Origin: Pisolithus tinctorius | Lineage: Eukaryota; Basidiomycota; Agaricomycetes; Boletales; Pisolithaceae | DNA: 64,000 nucleotides | Reading direction: 5' to 3' | Assembly (NCBI GenBank): GCA_024663395.1 | Contig: JANFAH010000003.1 | Coordinates: 1-64,000 of the forward strand | Part shown: piece by piece, positions 24,057 through 37,121 of the stretch | How the letters are laid out: each line of letters starts with the position of its first letter | How positions within the stretch are numbered: the stretch's first letter is position 1 | The notes under the pieces: model-generated | Seen by the model: the letters and a program-made list of their open reading frames with translations, nothing else | Databases searched by the model: none | Told to the model about the DNA's origin: nothing | Program-made: the position numbers and the translations under genes

Positions 24057-24935
24057 TTAGGACATGTAACTTAGTGCTTTCAACACCTCCTGAGTCTCTG
24101 GGCTTTTCACGTGTTGGCTCCATCTCGATGCTCTCTTCGACTTGCTAGCCTTGGCTGAACCCGAGAGGCTAGTAGTGGAAATCACCGAGATCCTTCGACT
24201 CGTACGACGCGAAGGAGGCGGCACATTAGTGGAAGTTCCGGATGGAATAGAAGGCGTCTGAGGTGCCGACCCTCCACGGGGAGGAACCGGCACAGAGAAC
24301 CGGATTGATTTGGAGCGCTTGGACAGGGACGGAAGCATCGAAAGGTGACGGCTCTTGTCCCTTGGTTTCTCTCTTCTGGGTGAAGATGGTAGTTCGGCCT
24401 GTGCACCAGCATTCGTATTCGCCTCGGCAATACCTGAGACCCTCTCATCGAGTATATCCTCCCAGACAAGGGCGTCAGCCGCTGAGGGTTTGGGTGAGGC
24501 TCGTTCGGTGTCGACAAGCGTCGACACCGAGGAAAATGATTCACGAGTTGGCCGGGATGAAGATGGGGGAAACGAAGAAAGAAATGGATATGGAGTCGGT
24601 GGAGACGACGAGGGCCCCGCCTTAGCGTCGTCTCCCATGACGAGGAAGGACACATGTCTCTTCTTCCGAGATATCGCAGGACGTGGAGAAAATATTCCGC
24701 ACCCGGTGTTTGCGGAAATGCGCACACGACCAGCATACGTATCAGCTTGTTTGCGATCCCGACTAACGAAAATGATAGGGCTGAGGGGGACGGGCGTCGG
24801 CTCTTGTGCTGGAGTGGACGCAGGATGTTCCGGAGGAGTCAAAGGCTCCGGGCACGTTGACGCCTTTGCGGAACGGGGTGTAGACGGGGGAGCTGAACGT
24901 TGTTTACGCCTGAACCGAAAGATGCGGAAGAACAT
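24057..24935 (-). CDS. Ser/Pro-rich, basic, probably disordered protein, 292 aa
   Basis: A single exon from the ATG at 24935 (MFFRIFRFRRKQRSAPP...) to a stop at 24057. The open frame extends further upstream without an ATG, so I start at the first Met. Composition is dominated by Ser, Pro, Arg and Lys with long low-complexity runs (SSSPPTPYPFLSSF) and a C-terminal basic region (KASKSKRASRW) that could be nuclear or membrane-proximal. Many SP and RxxS sites suggest phosphorylation. No domain is recognised. Long uninterrupted coding in a gene-dense region supports it as real. Confidence 0.55.
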   Translation of the reverse strand: MFFRIFRFRRKQRSAPPSTPRSAKASTCPEPLTPPEHPASTPAQEPTPVPLSPIIFVSRDRKQADTYAGRVRISANTGCGIFSPRPAISRKKRHVSFLVMGDDAKAGPSSSPPTPYPFLSSFPPSSSRPTRESFSSVSTLVDTERASPKPSAADALVWEDILDERVSGIAEANTNAGAQAELPSSPRREKPRDKSRHLSMLPSLSKRSKSIRFSVPVPPRGGSAPQTPSIPSGTSTNVPPPSRRTSRRISVISTTSLSGSAKASKSKRASRWSQHVKSPETQEVLKALSYMS

Positions 24936-26267
24936 GTCTTTGGATGCCGTGATACGAGGATGACCTGCACCCTGGAAGGAGTGTGTGGGATGGCCTTGAG
25001 GGACAGGGCTCCTGGATTGTGAACAGCCGCTACTTATGCGATCGATTGTCGGGGTGAAGATAAGTAAATGACCTCGGAAGATCAACGACCTGTGTCGTTC
25101 TTACCACGAGGGCGCTTCGATTTGACTGATCTGTTAATATGACAGCACGTCCGTTGTTACGGACACCGGAACGTGACGCTCAAGTAGGAAGTTACAAGAA
25201 ATGACTTTCACCTTGCTTTCACCTATCTTCCAATAGAACTTGCGACTACTCAAATGGAGGGCGAAGTCCGAGGTGTTCCAGGGACTAACTGAGAATGGCC
25301 CGCTTGGAGAAGACATAAAAACAAGAAATGAACGCACATCGACTGGAAAGCGTACAGTATGATGTCGAGACGAAGTGTCATAGGACCTGTTAGAATGCGA
25401 CGAACGGGTGTTATATGTGACCCAGTCATATCGTGCTACGTACGATGCACTGCTAAGAATGCATGGGATGCCATCCTCATCATCGAATCATCCATGGTTA
25501 CCTAGCGAGCAATCAGCAGGGTCCCTGCCAGTACTTGCAGTGCATGTTGAAGATGATCATCAAACGATCATGGAAACACATTTGGTTATGGCTATGCCAC
25601 TTCTGTCTCCGACAAATTAACGACCATATAAGGCAATCATCGTTGCTTGCCGTCTCTTATTGGTGGGGGAGGAGATAATCTCCAAGTCCATATGCCCTCG
25701 TAAGCAAGCATATTATACTGACGTATGGAGTCCATGTTTAGTTGGTATTCATAGTGAGGCAACTTATCCGTGAGTTACTTGATCATTGGCGGTCGATGGG
25801 CTGATAGTTAGCAGCTATTTGGAGGGACTTCACCAACTTTTTTTCTTTCAAACGGGACGCTGTACTGTCAAAGATGATTAACAATAGTGCACGTCGGCCT
25901 CACGGGGCGTCCCACCTGGCCGTCCCCAAAATTGCCACCTTGAAAATGCTCCCGAGCTTGTTTTGCTACACTTCGATGCCACAATTACATTCATCTCTCA
26001 CAATTGGTGGCAGTCTGAACGCATCCTATACTATGTCCTCCGTTTTAGACTGATCGCGCTGATGGGTTATCTAGGCTCAAGGACTCACTTGAATGCCCGA
26101 CTCTTTGCTTATGGAGGTGAGCTTTCAAACGACTGAGCTGAAGTCGGTTCAAGGGCTCTTCGCCTTCATCTGAAGAGTCGAAGCATGTAGCGTTACAGCT
26201 AACGTGTAGCCCCACGCCTGAAGACCTTATGTACGAGTGAGATACACACGTATCACAAAACTTCTTA

Positions 26268-26284
26268 TCGTCGTCGTCGTCGTC
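26268..26284. repeat. TCG trinucleotide microsatellite, 5 copies
   Basis: Five TCG units plus TC. On the minus strand it produces a run of Asp in a short open frame. Confidence 0.85.
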
Positions 26285-28075
26285 TAAGTTATATCTCATC
26301 CAACTTCCGCACGGAATACGATGCGATCGACGGTCTTTCCGGGCGTGAAGCCGGGCTTTCAGATTGGAGATTAACGACGCGCAAATAAGTTTTTCAAGAC
26401 GTTTGAATGATTATTCATTATCGGCCAGATGTTTACAGACATTTCACAATGTTGGGTGTGACCGTTGCGCTCAGTTCGCCTCGAAGCATTTCGGTTCACC
26501 GGCAGCAAAAGCTGTGGGGAAGAATTATCTCGGCTACCTTGAAGATGTCTATGACACCCTACCCAAACACTAGACGGCATAGATAACCACGGTCAAACTC
26601 TTTTTCTCTTAATGTACCTAGCTTGATTTGCCAAGATTGGTTTAACCTTTGTGTGGGAGACTTTACAGGGTCATCATGGGTAGGTCCGCATAAGGCCGAC
26701 ATCAGACGGTCTTCTCGGCGACAGGAGTAGGGCTAAAGGGGTCCGTGTTGAATATCCCTATGGAATCCAGATACTCCAAGACCCAAACTTGTGGCAGAAT
26801 CTCGCAAAAATAGCGTAACCTTATCCGAATTTGCCTCGGGTCCCCCCAGAGAAGGGTCGTTTGTGTTGGAAGCTCGGGGCCAATGGAGGTTAATGGCAGT
26901 TATCTTAGCAGTGACTATGAGAGAGTACTGTAGATGGCACTAAGTATGCAAAGAGTTAGTACGGTTTCAAAGCCTTGCGTTGCGCGTCGACTGACTTTTC
27001 CATTAGTGGTCAAGTCGATGCCGCTGTCATATATGTCTTTGGACTAATGTGGTATCTGATCATCTTCCGTCATATGTTCGGACACGAAATCTACTCTGAC
27101 CGGTCCGGACTGGTATCAGAATGATAGTTGATACTCCGAGGACAATTTCTTTCAGAGAAGGGATCCATTATGAGGGATACTCAGGGGACTTGGTTCAAGG
27201 CGAAGCCGTTACGACGGGACCGGGTGCAAGGCTATCTATTCGTCGACCGCAAGAAAACAGAAGATGTGAGTTCTGTCACCGGTACCAAATAGTGGACGTG
27301 ATCATCATTCCTAAGTGGGTATTGTGCGTCTTAGCTACGGCACAAACCTTGCGTCCTAGTCGAACACGTGAATGAGAGTCAAATTATAGTACGGAGACGG
27401 AAACACCATAGACCCTTACGGTGTTTGTAGGGTCTTTCAGATTGTATCCTTTGGTGTCGAGATAACGCGTAGTAGAGAAGCGGGCGAATGTAAGGAAAAG
27501 ACGCACTCGATTTCGCTATACACACGCTTTCACAGTTTGTTCTATAGACTTTCTTCGCCCGATCGCCCTGTACCGGGTACACGATCAGGGTACGTGTGAA
27601 AGGCAGATACATACGTACACATGGAGACAGACCCTGTCGTCCGTACTGGCTAAGCCAGGCCAAGCCCCATGATCCTAAAGGTGACTTTCAGATTGATGCC
27701 AGTGGCTGAGATACGCACTGTTATAGACTGCTGAGTAGCACTTACTGAATAGGTTGTTGACATGGGAAAGTAAGCAGAAAAATGACGGATGTCGTAGGTA
27801 AACTCGCGACGGGTCCGCGAAGACACTTTCAGAAAATTCAGGGCTCTAAGCTGTCGGTCGAACTGCGTCCGTGGGACGGAAATAGGCTATATGACTGTAC
27901 AGTTAACAGTCACAAAGTCACGATCAGCATGTTAGTGGATCGGGCGAGAGCTCCTCTTCGTAATTACCCTGATAAGTCTGATAAGTCTCATCGGGGTCGC
28001 CGAGCCAGCTCTCGGGGAACGTATAAGGACAGGGCTGCAGGAACAGGATTAGCGCCGGTTAGGTAAGTACATTTG

Positions 28076-28100
28076 CTGACTGACTGACTGACTGACTGAC
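28076..28100. repeat. CTGA tetranucleotide microsatellite, 6 copies
   Basis: Six perfect CTGA units plus a C, in non-coding DNA. Confidence 0.95.
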
Positions 28101-28684
28101 AGAAATTCCGGTACAAATTATTATGCACTACAGGAAGGAGGACAGCCTAGGACAGCCTGTTATCACCTAATGACTTGGTGCCCGGAAGTGCGACGAACGT
28201 GCAAGGAGGAGAAGTGGTTGGGAGTAAGCTGGCATGGCGTCATGAACTCAGAATGAGCTGTGAGCTGCGCCATCCCCTTGGAACGATATTGCAGCTATTG
28301 GGTATACATGCAGCATGTGCATAACGACGGTGGTCCTGAATTTTCCGTGACAGTCGGGTTCGTACATTTCTCCTCAGTTGTTCTTCGTAGCATGTTCCTT
28401 CCGAGCCGTGAGGCAATGTGCAGCGCATCGAAGCCAGAAATGCATTTCAATAATCTAGGCAATAAACAAGCAAATAAGCACAGATGTACCCGAAACGAGC
28501 CAACAAGACACCTAACTAGAACAGCAAGTGGGAGTACAGACAAATTACAAGACGCACAACACACTTAGGGTACAGTATACACAACCGAAAAGACTTAGAC
28601 CAGAAGTTAGCCTCGACATTCTATACATAGTGGCAACTTTTTTTTCGCTTTTTTTCGGTTCTGTTTGGGCGAGAAAGAGAATCA

Positions 28685-30134
28685 TCACAGCGCTCTCCCG
28701 GGTACGTCCTCCAGCTCCCTACACATCTCATCCACGATGAAATCAACGGCCTCAGGATTGAGATCGCATTCCCTCAGTCGACTCTGCCAATGCGGAGGAT
28801 CGCATCCGGGCTCGGAGCGAAGGCATTTGAGTACCTGCTCCTTCACGGCCAGGGAGGCACTACATATTTTGAGAGCCTTTTCAAGCCGGGGCCCTATCTC
28901 CCATCCGTGTTCCGACAGCAGATGAGCCACTGCATCCGCATACGAAGGAGGGGCAGTACCGACAGCACTACTACGGCTGTGGCTTGCTTCGCCGTGAAGG
29001 GGGCTGTCCGACCGCGTAACAACCCTGAAGTTCGAGAAGCAGTCTTGATCTGTGAGGTCAATATCGGAAGGGATGTATCGTTCGATGTCGGTAACTGTCG
29101 TGAAAGATTCTTTAGAGGAGTAAGGGGAAGAAGGCAGTGGTGACGGCATGCGTAAACCACTGTCATTATATGGTTGAGGATTTGGGGATACTGGGGATGC
29201 CAAGGAAACCGTAGAACTAGCAGCTGACGAGCATGCAGACTGAGGAACAGGCTGTGTTGGAGCAGGGCGAGGAGTGGGGGGTAAAGCGATAGATGGCTCA
29301 GAGAGACGGTTTAGGGGGGGTATTGAGCGGCGGGTCATGATTGGAGCAGGAGGAACAGGGTTGGAAACAGAACGATGGCGTTGGGGAACGATCGTGGGGG
29401 AAGGAGGGGATAGGGTCGGCGGCTTCCTTGTACTGCGAACTGCGACCAAAGGATATGGCGTGTAAACGGTCGGTGAATGATTGACATATGGGCTGGAATG
29501 AAACGGACTCTGGCTGCCTCCGGGGGAAGGGGAATTATCTGAAGTAGATGGTGATTCAGGCTCCTCGGCGTATGGATCAAGTCTGCGTTCAGAGTATGAA
29601 GGAGAGAAACGATTATAAGAGGTAGTTGGGAAGGTGGGAGTTTGAGGAGAAGAAACCGGGCTATAACGTGAGTTCTCGCCGCGAGTGACGTCGATAACTG
29701 GGCTCTCTGACGATCGCGTCGAGGAATACGAGTGGCGTTTATTGACGAAGTCCGGAAGAGGGAGATCGGGGGACCTGGGCAGGAATGTTACTGCCCTGGC
29801 TTCGCGGAAAGCATCATGCAGTGAGAAGTCTTTGATGAACTGCGCGTCGAAACGAGTAAGTGGAGGCAGTTAGCCGCACTAAACAAGGAGACGGACCTTC
29901 TGTTCAAGCTGGCGCAATTTGGTGAGAATGTGGTCCGTTGACCTGCCTTTGTGCTGCTTGCGTTGAATCCATGTTACTAGAGCCTGTCGCGCCCGAACGG
30001 TATCAGTACCGCAATTTGCCAAAACGGTGATGACCTATGTATATTCCGACGTCAGAATTCCGGGGCTTCTATTGCAGAGAACGACGACATACCTCGAAGT
30101 GGGTGTCGCCGGTAAAGCTGAGGGTGCCGACCAT
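28685..30134 (-). CDS. Ser/Pro-rich protein with conserved C-terminal helical region, 444 aa
   Basis: Three exons (30134-30093, 30034-29897, 29839-28685) close in frame to 444 aa. Exons 1-2 encode a compact helical N-terminus (VITVLANCGTDTVRARQALV, WIQRKQ, ILTKLRQLEQKF). The middle about 250 residues are Ser/Pro/Thr-rich and disordered. The last about 85 residues (PPSYADAVAHLLSEHGWEIG ... KQVLK-like helix ... EAVDFIVDEMCRELE) look folded and may be the functional domain. The family is unknown to me. The intron phases and lack of internal stops argue for a real gene. Expression or phylogenetic data would be needed to assign a role. Confidence 0.65.
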
Positions 30135-32111
30135 ATCGACGAGGGCTGGGAGTGGGAATGGGGATCGTGTCAGGCTGTTAGCGCAGTCGGCCTGTTAGCG
30201 TTTTATGTAGTGTCAAGGAGTAGGGAGCGCCTCTCCCCTAAATGGACTGGGAATCTTCCATTACGTAAATTGCCACTGTCCGATGGGATCAGTTGGCGTC
30301 CCCGACCAATCACGTCGGTTGAGGGCCACGCACGTGTAGTTTATGGATTAGGACAGGCTGGAGGCAACTGGCGTTATCAAGAATTTAAACGCTACTGACA
30401 GAAAAAAATACCCACACGGCATATGAGGCTGTATGTCTGTAGACTTGGCGCTGGAAGATCTGCCTGTGCTGATACCCTGCTTACTATTTCCGCATGACAC
30501 AGGAAAGAGTCTCACTCTCTTTCGTTAACACGTTCGTTCATGCAGGGGTAATTACCTAAATTGCTGTCCATCTGGCTCAAGGTCTGTGTGTTTGTGTTGA
30601 CCTCCAATGATCCGGAATAACAAAACGTACTCTCTTCTGTATTTGACTTGAGTGACCCCCGTGGATGGCTGTCTGACGCGGCCGAGAACGATCAGGTTAC
30701 CATTTCAAGCTTAGAGGTTTGTGGGGTTCTCCCTGAGCGTGTGACCACCCACATATATTATGTAATCAAATGACTGCAAAACTTCTTGGAAAGTTAATTT
30801 CCCATTGACCTTGGGCCCCCGGTGTACCAGCATTTCACATTCATACTCTCCAGTGGATATTATATATATCATGGCATTATCACAGAGTTCATGAACGTCG
30901 AGCGACGACGCCATTTCACTACATAATATTCGTGCATATATTACATAATCAACAATCGTGAGGTTAAATTGGCAGGGTGGGACATCTCCCGAGGTTCCAC
31001 CTGATCCGATGCATCGTGAGTACCTAGGGCTATGCTTGTTTATTGTTTGTTGGCCGAAAGGAAAAGCCTATGGAAAAGTGAGAGCTGTGAGGGCTGAGCT
31101 TCTACAAGGAGAGTGATCCCTGGGTCCATAGAAATGGCCTCACAACTGCGCATATGATGGTACCTTGGGGCGTTAGTAAAGAGGTTCAAATCTCAGTCAA
31201 TCAATCTAAGAGATGCCGTGAACTGTTCACACGATCAACCTGCGAGGAGGTTAAGATTCTTTGCGCCACAACGACATCACGGGACTGTGAGACCCTCAGC
31301 CCTGACTGTGGCCTCCGAATTTGAATGCCATTCCGGGTAGTCCGGGGCCCCGACCCCGTGATATTGTTTGTGTCGTCATTGACACACCATGCACCAGCTT
31401 TCAAGCTTTCAAGCTTTTCAGGAGCTGTAGCCCGCTGTAGCGCACGAACGCGGGCTAAGTTTAGTAGGAACGTGCGTTAGCTGCCTCGGGCTGTCTGTTA
31501 GTTATATATACTAGTCAGGACTAATATCAGGTACCAAAGGTGCCCTGACAAGGGGTCGTGTACTGCTCACCGTCAATATTGTTGACCCACATTGCAAGGA
31601 TGAGAGATGGCAACCTATGGCAACGCGGTACAAGCACGTGTGTTGTCCACACACGAAGCTTCATGATAATTCTACGAGCTCCGCGCGCGGATTCCCGAAC
31701 CTTCGGGTAGCTGGAAGTTTTGGACTCTATGACATTATTCAATGGACGTGATCACCGATCATATCGACCACTATCGATTCGGTTTGCACTATCTGCTCAG
31801 AGCGCAGTACTCGCATCATAGGCTACAGCCATGACACGCGAATCTGGAGCCTTCCAGCACCAGCGGGGCTCAGATCGTGGAGTAAGTCGGTAATGCGAAG
31901 TGCTAGTCTGCTCACTTGCGCCAAATAAGGAAATTAGTCTTGTCGCAGTGACATCACCAGCAGGATTGGCCCAACCACCGGTCCCATGGGACGTTACATT
32001 AATGACGTCGCGATGCGGTCATACCTCGCATTTAGGAGACCTACTTAAACCTCACTCGGTTCCCAGAGCCTTCTTGTTTTTCGCCTCATTCTTTCCACTT
32101 ACTTATCAGTC
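30135..32111. other. 2-kb stretch without a confident gene
   Basis: A 67-codon minus-strand frame (30914-30711, starting MASSLDVHELCDNAM) has reasonable protein-like composition but no relatives I know. Other frames are shorter. A short TTTCAAGC direct repeat lies around 31400-31418. The last about 200 nt should be the promoter of the next gene. Confidence 0.4.
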
Positions 32112-35006
32112 ATGTCTCTCCCACCTGCACCTAAAGATATCTCTGAGCATCCAGAAGCTGGTGCCGTAACTTCACCAGTGGACAGACGTGCCAAAGAAGC
32201 GGACGTCGACAGAAAGGTAAGCCCGTTGATGTTAAACCCGGGAAAAAGAAGAAAAACCGACTCGCATTCAGCTCCGTTTTTACGGTGTTATCCAAGCCTT
32301 TAGACAGGGGCGCATGCCCGACAATCGCCAGATCGACGAGACTCTGAAATATGTTAACGAGCACTCGCCAGTCGATGTTGACCAGCTCTCGCCAGATGGC
32401 AAGAAGCTCGTTCAGGATTCGCGCGACATAATCGAAACTGCACGACATTGTCAAGCAGAAGAACGCAGATGAGCTGTTCCAGAAGTTTGTCTGGCACACA
32501 CGAGATGTTTCTATTGAAGCTGCGAAAACGGATCCGAGCGAAGCGTCGCAGGTTAACCAGAAAAGTTGACGGAAGATCGCAAACAAGGTGAATTTGAATG
32601 GTCTTCCAGGAGTACACGGCACTTACGGTTCTTTGTAGCTGTTCGCCACCTCCGTACCATTTTGACCCTCATACTTACGAACTCGGAAGTTCGGAAACTA
32701 CTCTCGACTTCTCGGTCATCGGACGCGACCTTCTTGCAAAGGGTGCCGCAAAGGCGGTGGAGGCTTTACGTCCAACGCAGGAAGAGCTCCAGAGTTAACG
32801 AGCCAGCGCCCCCGACCAATTCGTTAGCCGTGGAGGACAGAAAGTAGGGCCTGGGGAGGTCCCTGTGTTGGGCGCCAAGATCCCCGGTACCGGTGTCACC
32901 GTCGAGCAACATCCACACGCGGACGAACCCAAAGTTGTTACTGGAGAAGGCGAAGAGAAACCAGGCAGTCAAGCCGTGAGAGAAGGTATGGAACAAGCGC
33001 AGCGGCAGTACGGCAATGCTGTCGGTCAGGCCGGTGAAGTGAAAGAGCAAACATATCAAAACGCGCAGCAGAAGGCTAGAAAGGTTGGCGAAGAGGGGTG
33101 AGTAGTTCGACATTTTGTTACCAACTGACTAGTTGACCACATAGCAGAATGTGGGGGGCACTCGTGCCGAGACTTCCCAAGAAGCGGAAAAGAAAAAGCA
33201 AGGATTCATGGAGCGCGTAAAGGGTGTTCGGGTACGTGAGCTTTGACCGTAATCCTAGTAAACCAGGCTGACACCCGTGCTTCAGGAGAATGTCGCTGAA
33301 CGCATACCACAACAGCATAAGGATAAGGCTCAAGAACAGTACGAGCGCGGACGAAAATTCTTAGCGGAGGAGTACTTCCCGGAGGAACGTCGAGACCAAT
33401 TCATCTATCGTGGCAAGAAGGTCATCATCGAGTGTCAGAAACACGAGGATTACCAGGACGCGTTTAGATGGCTCCTGTCGGTGGCCGAAGAGTATGCCAA
33501 TCGCGGACTAGCCGTCGCAGGACGAGGGAAGGAAAGCGGAGAAGCAATTATATCGGTCGGTAACACACACATAGCTTGTGATCGAAGCTGACCTGCTTTT
33601 AAGGACCCTACTCTGCGTCACTCAATGTCGGAATTGCGCGAGTTGATGGAGCGCTTCGCTAACGGGAAGAGCATGAATATAATCTTTGACGCCACAGATG
33701 CTCTAATCGACGATGCCAGGCGGGACGAAGAGTTCAGGAACTGGTTTAAGCGTCTGAACAATTACATCCATAGGGTCAGTGATTCGTCACGCGCAGTGTT
33801 GTGTGCCGCTCACCAAGTTGCAGATTTTGTTGGAAGCCGGTTACGTCCTCGATGAGGGATGCAACAGCGAGGGTAACGAAATCCGCGAGTCGGGTCGTAA
33901 GTTTTGGGATGGCAAGTATCGCACCCACTTCGACAACCTCTTCAATGCCGTCGGAAAGTGGTTCTCGGCCATGGCAGATGACCCATTGAACAAGCGCTTC
34001 GGGGAAGACTGGGCTCGTCTGACGAAGGACCTTCTGTTCGACAGCGAAGGTAGTTTGAAGTTCAAACCGGAATTGTGGTCAGACATCCGTAAAGTCATCG
34101 TTCCAGCACTTGTTGACAAGGTATGCAATGCCATGACGTGCCCGCGAACGTCGGCTGACCATCTCTTAGGTCGGGTATATCCCTATCCCACGTGTCGAGT
34201 ATACCGATGACACGGTCGACCTTGTCGTCGAGAACCTGACTCTTCAGGGCCGCAATTTGTTCCCGAATATCGTTACGCTTGATGCACACAACTTCTTGAA
34301 GTTCAGTCCCTACAACACGATATCCGATGAGCACCATCACGAATTTGTGTTCAAGTTCGCCCAGATGCAGCGGACATGCGGGACGTCGCGATCTACTATC
34401 GCAAGAAGACTGGTTTCCCCAAGGTTGCAGACTCGGGTATCGCCGATGTTCTCATGGGGGGAATGGTTTGACGGCCACAGTCCATTGGTATCTGCTGATA
34501 AAGATAAGAGCTCGGTCTTCAAGGTTAAGAGCGTGCAAGTCAAGGTCGACCCTCAAGTTCAGCATCCGCGACTCGAAGCATGATTTGTTATACAAGACCC
34601 TGATGCCGCTGGCCACCGGCCTCGTCAAGAACAAATTCAGAAAGCCATTGCAATGGCATCCATACGGGACTCGAGTACCTGGATGGTCAGTTGGTCGCGG
34701 TTAGAGACCGGATGAAAGAGGCGAAGACAAGCAGCGATACCAGCAGGACGCAGGCTCTCCAAGAAGTGAGCGTGCTACGCTTGATGTCCCGCTACGTAAA
34801 GAAAGTGCTGACGACATGTTCTTCAGCTTTTCAGACGCAGGAAAGAAGAGAGTATCAGGACGACGGAGAGCAAATCGCAATTCAAGGTCGTCCACACTAA
34901 GCGCGAGTCCATCATTGGTGTGGAGACTCCCGCTGGCTGGATTAACCGAGTGGATGAGCGCGAGGAGAAAGCTATGACTGGCGAGGGCTGGAAGAGCGAA
35001 GCGTAA
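32112..35006 (+). pseudogene. HAM1-like / DUF4449 family gene with many frameshifts
   Basis: The layout matches a large fungal HAM1-like protein. The N-terminal domain includes READVDRK-like DRRAKEADVDRK, YGVIQAFRQGRMPDN, AVRHLRTILTLILTNSEVRK and SVIGRDLLAKGAAKAVEAL. A Gln/Glu-rich linker follows. The central core is EEYFPEERRDQFIYRGKKV, FDATDALIDDARRDEEF, YRTHFDNLFNAVGKWFSAM and DPLNKRFGEDWARLTKDLLF. The C-terminal domain includes VENLTLQGRNLFPNIV. Between 33277 and 34350 the frame is intact with sensible introns. Around 32446, 32555, 32705, 32793 and 32812, and again around 34370, 34455, 34485, 34551, 34633 and 34663, the homologous reading jumps frame by 1-2 nt. The end (IIGVETPAGWINRVDE...) is normal to a TAA at 35006. 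Either a decayed gene or two poorly resolved assembly patches. Confidence 0.72.
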
Positions 35007-35456
35007 GCACGCATCCGACATTTTATCAGCCCTACCACTGATCCGAGCCCATGTTCAGTTTTAGTATCGTCGCGTGAATACCTTGGTGTTCCTTTTGAAT
35101 GTCTGGGGCTACTTGTGCATGAATGTCTTGTATGGTCGTGAGTGCCTTTGTGCGATTTATACCTGTCTGCGGACACGTTGTCTGGTTGTTGTAATATGCG
35201 TTTGTCACATGCCAGTTTACTTTCGAAATACGCTACTAGTAGTAACTACTGCATTTCCCTGTAATGAAAGTTTTTTTCGGACTCAATTTCAGGTGGCCCG
35301 CACGTCCGAACAGTTCGTTGTCAACTATCTGTGCAGTCCCTGGGGACGCTCGGTAAATTCAGTCACAATGTCCGAACGATCAAAACAAATACATGAGAAG
35401 CAACAGAATATAGTCCATGCGAATGCGAGTATCAAGTAAGCGAGTTCCTCAGGCCC

Positions 35457-35986
35457 CTAACAAACAGTCACAGTCTCATTCAGATATTGAACCACTGGCA
35501 TGTAACCCGCCTGTAAAAGACACCGGCACGTGTTAAACTCGCTCAGGAGAAAATTGCGGCAGAAAGACCTACCCCGACCATGAAGAAGTTAATCACACCG
35601 AGCTGGGCAGTCCCGCTGGAGAACGAACTCGGCACGGCGACGGAATAATTGGTGGTCAACTGTCCGACTGGAGGGGTGAACGGACCCTGGTAGAGGATGC
35701 TGCCCATGACTTCGGTGGGTGGATCGCACTGCGTCCCCAAGCAGTGTTGTAGACCGATCACAACGGCGACGACATCAATGTTCTCGGGGAAGTTCTGTTG
35801 TAGGAGCCAATCGGCAACGGTCACGACCGAACGCACATATACGTACCGACATTTGTAGTTGGACAGTGAAGTTATTGCCGGGGGTCAGTGTAGTGCCAGC
35901 AGGCGGTGCCAAGATCTCCATCGACTGGGCCAAGGCAAACCCGAGGAGCGTAGCAAGGTAAAAAGCAGAGTCTTCACAAAATACAT
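35457..35986 (-). pseudogene. Small secreted protein with a 1-nt gap in the signal peptide
   Basis: Three exons (35986-35847, 35794-35573, 35510-35457). The body reads MEILAPPAGTTLTPGNNFTV, VVAVVIGLQHCLGTQC, GSILYQGPFTPP, NYSVAVPSSFSSGTAQLGV and FFMVG-AGYMP, ending NETVTVC. It resembles the small secreted protein type common in wood-decay and mycorrhizal basidiomycetes: one Ig-like beta domain with two Cys. The ATG at 35986 opens MYFVKTLLF and the frame that contains the mature protein continues YLATLLGFALAQS, but they are offset by one base. A run of five A at 35960-35964 (five T on the coding strand) would need six. Total coding length is 416 nt, one short of a multiple of three. Possibly a homopolymer miscall. 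Confidence 0.62.
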
Positions 35987-35999
35987 CTCGGAGTCCGCG

Positions 36000-37121
36000 C
36001 CAAGATCAGCGTATGGGTATGAACAAGGAATGAGTGTACCAAAAACAGGAGGGGGGGAGGGGAGTTTTTGCTTTGGTGAAAGTGAGGCATTGCACTCTTT
36101 AATATCACGGTCAGGTCAAGTATGCAGTGCGAGTACATTGTGAGTGACCCGTCGGTTGTATGACCGTGACGCTGGCAATCAATCACGGAGGCGCCACCAA
36201 CCTCCGACCGCGAACGGGTCCCTGCAGAAGTCGCATGACATTCCATGCAGGTTTTCAATTTCCACCGCAGCGCCTTCTGGATCCGCGATGGTGGAGTACA
36301 GCCTTAATTTGAGATCACAGGAACAGACGGCCAACGATGGCCGAGGGGCGTACGGCTACGTCAAGGATGGGTAACGTTCGTGGTCATGCTGTGTTCACTT
36401 GAGCATGTGGTGTCAGATCTGAAATGAAGCCTGTCACTGAACGATGAGGGCTGAAAGCTAGAATAGGAGGACACTGGTCTACTGCACCCAAAACTGCGAA
36501 CTTTGAATGAGGTCACGAGTGTGCAGTCTCTGACCTTAAGGCCACCCCCATTCGCGGTGAACGCGGAGACAATAGCGTTCAGCCCGCCTTCGCCCCTGAC
36601 TCCCAACTGGGACAACTACTGTCACGAGCGAGCGGCGTGCGATGAAATGTTTGCCTCGTTTTTTAGGATTTGGGGTGTAATCTGGGCCATCCCAGTCAAT
36701 TATGACCACGTGTCGTCGTGCTCGCAGATTGGCAACTGTCTTCCGAGTATAGACAGCTTCTGCTCGGAAAGATCAGGTCCGACGGGTTGAACGCAGGGTA
36801 GTATTATGAACAGCGTTTGTCTTCCAAATGTCCAGACCTACTGGTAGTTTCATGGCTCACCTACTCGCTTTGTTTTAAGATGAAGCCACTCGAAAATGAT
36901 GAAGCATACTGTACAGCCCATCAGCAAATTGAAAGGGAGGGTTTTGGCTTAGTTGTTAGGGAGGTTTGTTTGGATCGGATAACGAGTAAGTGTCGGAGAG
37001 GACTTCCGCGCAAAAATGATAACTCGTTCTCCGTTGAAGGCAATTCTACGTCATACAGCCATCGTTTCCTACCTGTAGCTAATTCATAAGCCGCGTGCCT
37101 CTTCCCCTCAGTCGCGTTTCT
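36000..37121. other. 1.1-kb intergenic region, no supported gene
   Basis: It lies between two minus-strand genes. The open frame at 36503-36790 (+) has no motif. A G-rich run (about 36048-36062) is notable only for composition. Confidence 0.4.

Larger units (their letters stand above)
24936..28684. other. 3.7-kb stretch without a supported gene
   Basis: Short open frames occur on both strands, none with a domain or coherent splice set. Candidates examined were 26045-26299 (-), 84 codons starting MRYNLDDDDDDKKF whose Asp run is only a TCG microsatellite, and 27121-27375 (+) and 27782-28066 (+), which are unremarkable. The region holds two simple repeats (26268-26284 and 28076-28100). Confidence 0.45.

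Noticed and set aside
26045..26299. 84-codon minus-strand frame with an Asp run
   Set aside because: The Asp run is a TCG microsatellite; no other support.
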